Positions 61,719 through 64,000 of a stretch of DNA of 64,000 nt are shown one piece after another. The stretch is from positions 1-64,000 of the forward strand of contig JAUYSM010000109.1 of the NCBI GenBank assembly GCA_030696315.1, in the 5' to 3' direction. The notes under the pieces are model-generated. The model was not told the DNA's origin. It ran no database searches and saw only the letters and a program-made list of their open reading frames with translations. The DNA is from Pseudohongiella sp. GTDB taxonomy: Bacteria > Pseudomonadota > Gammaproteobacteria > Pseudomonadales > Pseudohongiellaceae. The translations under genes were made by a program, and so were the position numbers. Each line of letters opens with the position of its first letter. Within the stretch, counting starts at the first letter, position 1.

Positions 61719-63731
61719 TTAACCAAATGTTTTTCGTACCCGAAGCTGCACAAACTCTCTCGGATCCATACGTTGCTGCTCCAGAAAAGCCAGCGACTGT
61801 GTTGTCCGGTCAGACCAGGTTTCCCGGATGGCCCTGAAGTCATCCCAGTGGGTGTATTCAGCACGCACCACAACACCATTGGAAAACGTCTTTTCTGTGA
61901 ACAACTGCACATTGTTGCGCAATTCACGAACACGTCGTTGATCCGGGTTGTACGTGGTATCACGGAAATAGGGGTTGTAGTTGACTCCCCAGCTCATGCC
62001 AAGCTGCTGCAGATCCTGCTCAAACGACACGCGGCCGCGAAATGGCCGTTGGTTGGAGATGGAGCGCACGCGCTCGCTGGTCGGGTCAGTCACTCGGGTG
62101 CGATCAAACTGGGCGCTCAAGGTCAACCTGGCGCCAGTCAACCCTAATGAGTCAAAGGGTAAGCGCAGGTTTACCGCAGCACGATCCAAAGTGCCGTCAC
62201 CAATATTGCCGGTGGCTGTCAGGCCTGCGGGCAAGGGAATCTGATCAATCACATCACTGATTTCATCATGACGTAAGGTCAGCCCAAGCACCGCGCGTTC
62301 ACTGAAGCGTTTTTCATATACCGCTTCGGCAACCCAGCGTTGTTGCGGGCGCAGGTCGAGATTCCCCCCAAAATATTGGTCATCAGTCAACGAACTGGAG
62401 GCCGCAAAATCCGAGAAATCCAACTGCCCTAGTTCGCGCTCTAGGCGAACACGCAATTGTTCGGTTTCGCTCATGTCCCACGTGGCAGCCACTCGGGGTT
62501 TCGGGTAAAAGAAGCTGCGCTCGGCGCCAGCACCACCGGTTTGTTTGATAGTGGATCGTTCCAGTCGAGTACCGGCTTCGATTTTCAGCGTGTCATTCAC
62601 TGTCCAGCTTGCGATGGAAGACAGCTCCGTACGCAATTCCGATACTTTGGTTGTCGACAGCGGAAGATCGATCATATTTCCGTTGTTGGTAAAGCGCTGC
62701 TGTGTGTCCAACACGTTATAAGCCACTTCCGCACTGGATTCGATGTTGAGATTGTCGGTAACAGACCAACGCATCACTGAGCGCAGAATAGATTCCTGGT
62801 TTTCGGTATCACTGACAAACAGTTGTTCGGCGTTGCTCAGGCTGGCGAGATTGATCAGATCCGTGCGTTCCAGATTATGAATCAGTCGGGTTTCAAGGCT
62901 CATGCGTTCGTTAAGCTGATTCTCCAGCCTGGCTGCAAAGTCCGCATTACGGACATCGTTTGTTGTATTGTAACGACGTGCTGCAGTTGCAGAGTCATAC
63001 GCTACCCACTCTTCGTACACGTAGTCGGTGAAACCTGAAGTCAGCTCCAGTTTGCCAATGCGCAAGGGCGCCGACCAGCTGGCGCGTCCTGACCAACCGT
63101 CACCGTCAAATCGATTGTTGATTGTTTCCTGCAGCAAGGTGTTGCCATCAGCATCGGTTCTGATCAATGTGCCGTGGCCGGTAGAATCATTCATGGCCAC
63201 TACGCGTGCCAACATCAGTGAAGTTGTGCGTCCGTTGTTATTGGCATTGAACTCATAACGTCCACCGGGCAGGGTCGGACCTCCATCAAAAAAGTATCCT
63301 TGCGCGACCACGGTGTGCTGACGGGACACATCTTCCTTTAACACCACATTAACAACCACAGAGTGACCCTGCATATCGATACCGGGTGTGGCGCCTCGTA
63401 TCAACTCAATATGCGACACGCGAGATGCCACCGTACGCCCCAACACCGAGCTTACGGAGTCAGATTTGGATGCCGGGCGTGCGCCATTGATCAGTACGTT
63501 TCCGCCAGCGCCCGCAAAACCTCGCACATCATCACCGTTGCTGATATTAAAACCCGGTATGCGGCTCACCATGTCCTGCGCTGTGGCGGGGTTGGAGCTG
63601 GCAAAAAAATCCGGTTGATACATCAACACGGTTTCACTGATTACCGGTATGGGTGCGCTGGTCTCCTGTGCTAATGCAGAACCTGCAACAAAGGATGACA
63701 GTGCGATAGATATGATTAACTTATTGTTCAT
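61719..63731 (-). CDS. TonB-dependent outer-membrane receptor
   Basis: 670 residues with signal peptide (cut after ALAQ). A plug domain follows (QDMVSRIPGFNISNGDDVRGFAGAGGNVLINGARP) and a C-terminal barrel of many amphipathic strands. GIDMQGHSVVVNVVLKED is the plug-barrel junction region. Ligand unknown; iron-siderophore, carbohydrate or copper are open. ATG at 63731 has GGGAGAG upstream. First gene of a probable three-gene unit with the barrel candidate and the cupredoxin-like protein. Confidence 0.93.
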   Translation of the reverse strand: MNNKLIISIALSSFVAGSALAQETSAPIPVISETVLMYQPDFFASSNPATAQDMVSRIPGFNISNGDDVRGFAGAGGNVLINGARPASKSDSVSSVLGRTVASRVSHIELIRGATPGIDMQGHSVVVNVVLKEDVSRQHTVVAQGYFFDGGPTLPGGRYEFNANNNGRTTSLMLARVVAMNDSTGHGTLIRTDADGNTLLQETINNRFDGDGWSGRASWSAPLRIGKLELTSGFTDYVYEEWVAYDSATAARRYNTTNDVRNADFAARLENQLNERMSLETRLIHNLERTDLINLASLSNAEQLFVSDTENQESILRSVMRWSVTDNLNIESSAEVAYNVLDTQQRFTNNGNMIDLPLSTTKVSELRTELSSIASWTVNDTLKIEAGTRLERSTIKQTGGAGAERSFFYPKPRVAATWDMSETEQLRVRLERELGQLDFSDFAASSSLTDDQYFGGNLDLRPQQRWVAEAVYEKRFSERAVLGLTLRHDEISDVIDQIPLPAGLTATGNIGDGTLDRAAVNLRLPFDSLGLTGARLTLSAQFDRTRVTDPTSERVRSISNQRPFRGRVSFEQDLQQLGMSWGVNYNPYFRDTTYNPDQRRVRELRNNVQLFTEKTFSNGVVVRAEYTHWDDFRAIRETWSDRTTQSLAFLEQQRMDPREFVQLRVRKTFG

Positions 63732-63868
63732 GTAACTCTCCCTGAAAACATTGGCAGTGACCGCAATCACTGTCTTGACCCAGGGGGTAAAGCAAAACCC
63801 GGGCCACAATAAATTATGTTTAATATCAATAAGATATTTCTATAAAAAGTGCGAGGTGTGGCGTGAGA

Positions 63869-63903
63869 CGCCAAGGCTTGGTGAGTTAAACCAAACCTTG
63901 GCG
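63869..63903 (-). terminator. Hairpin after the gene at the right edge
   Basis: CGCCAAGGCTTGGT (63869-63882) pairs with ACCAAACCTTGGCG (63890-63903), 13 of 14 positions, 7-base loop. It lies 20 bases after a plausible minus-strand stop codon. No T-tract follows. Confidence 0.5.
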
Positions 63904-63923
63904 GAACACAGTGTTGCAGGCTT

Positions 63924-64000
63924 TCAACGGGCAGATGTCACATTGTCAGACGGATTACGGTCGATCAATTTGTTAATAGGGTCAATGCCCAGCGTCTCAG
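63924..64000 (-). CDS. 3' tip of an unidentified protein gene, cut by window edge
   Basis: Frame open from the edge to TGA at 63926-63924, giving 24 residues that end DNVTSAR. The composition is protein-like and a hairpin follows. Too short to assign. Confidence 0.4.
   Translation of the reverse strand, partial: ETLGIDPINKLIDRNPSDNVTSAR

Overview
The window looks like a chromosomal stretch of a free-living, probably aquatic, aerobic gammaproteobacterium. Pointers are the DUF2835 and YqaA proteins, YfbR, ArfB, DadA with an Lrp-type regulator, an AbgT transporter, a TonB-dependent receptor and a sigma-54/NtrC-type regulatory site. The closest lineage (Cellvibrionales, OM182 or Pseudohongiella-like) is a guess from gene content. 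No rRNA, tRNA, CRISPR array, intact insertion sequence or phage gene is visible.

Layout. 1-2977: a 2-oxoacid dehydrogenase operon read leftward (E1 alpha, E1 beta, E2 cut by the window edge). 3216-10317: small detoxification and repair genes (cupin, GFA protein, esterase, threonine aldolase, flavoprotein, AlkC, MipA/OmpV, S1/P1 nuclease). 10392-10686: no protein gene, but a sigma-54 promoter, an NtrC-type box and a terminator that together outline an undescribed small RNA of about 115 nt. 10734-17533: ArfB, VOC protein, thiolase, a secreted thioredoxin-fold/cytochrome c/copper monooxygenase fusion, and an AbgT transporter divergent from an XRE regulator with twin operators. 17682-24697: YfbR, MFS carrier, a divergent PEP carboxylase, CaCA antiporter, DUF418 protein. 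24729-29804: a thiolase and MerR regulator divergent from fused isobutyryl-CoA mutase (IcmF), with overlapping promoters around a perfect palindromic operator. Together with the E1/E2 operon this suggests branched-chain acyl-CoA catabolism.

29842-41538: mostly regulators and housekeeping accessories (VOC, AraC, TauE/SafE, EVE, DadA/Lrp, DJ-1/PfpI with DUF1330, YozG-type HTH with DUF2975, an AbrB/PIN toxin-antitoxin pair, TetR, an AraC-MGMT fusion beside a 3-methyladenine glycosylase, rhodanese and FtrA-like regulator). Two unrelated palindromic intergenic elements lie here and a third at 3931-4050. 41614-49931: TPR-2OG oxygenase, PhoD phosphatase, DUF2835, YqaA, a large alpha/beta hydrolase, D-2-hydroxyacid dehydrogenase and sulfatase.

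50047-58554: a carbohydrate locus consisting of a GMC dehydrogenase with its Tat-signal small subunit, three TIM-barrel sugar isomerase/epimerase proteins, a DUF1080 (3-keto-glycoside hydrolase type) lipid-anchored or secreted protein, a Gfo/Idh oxidoreductase and an NHS-type MFS permease. I infer oxidation of a glycoside to its 3-keto form outside the cytoplasm, cleavage or isomerisation, uptake and reduction. 58564-64000: a YbhB protein divergent from an orphan TtgR-like repressor, then a cupredoxin-like protein, an outer-membrane beta-barrel candidate and a TonB-dependent receptor, ending in the 3' tip of one more gene.
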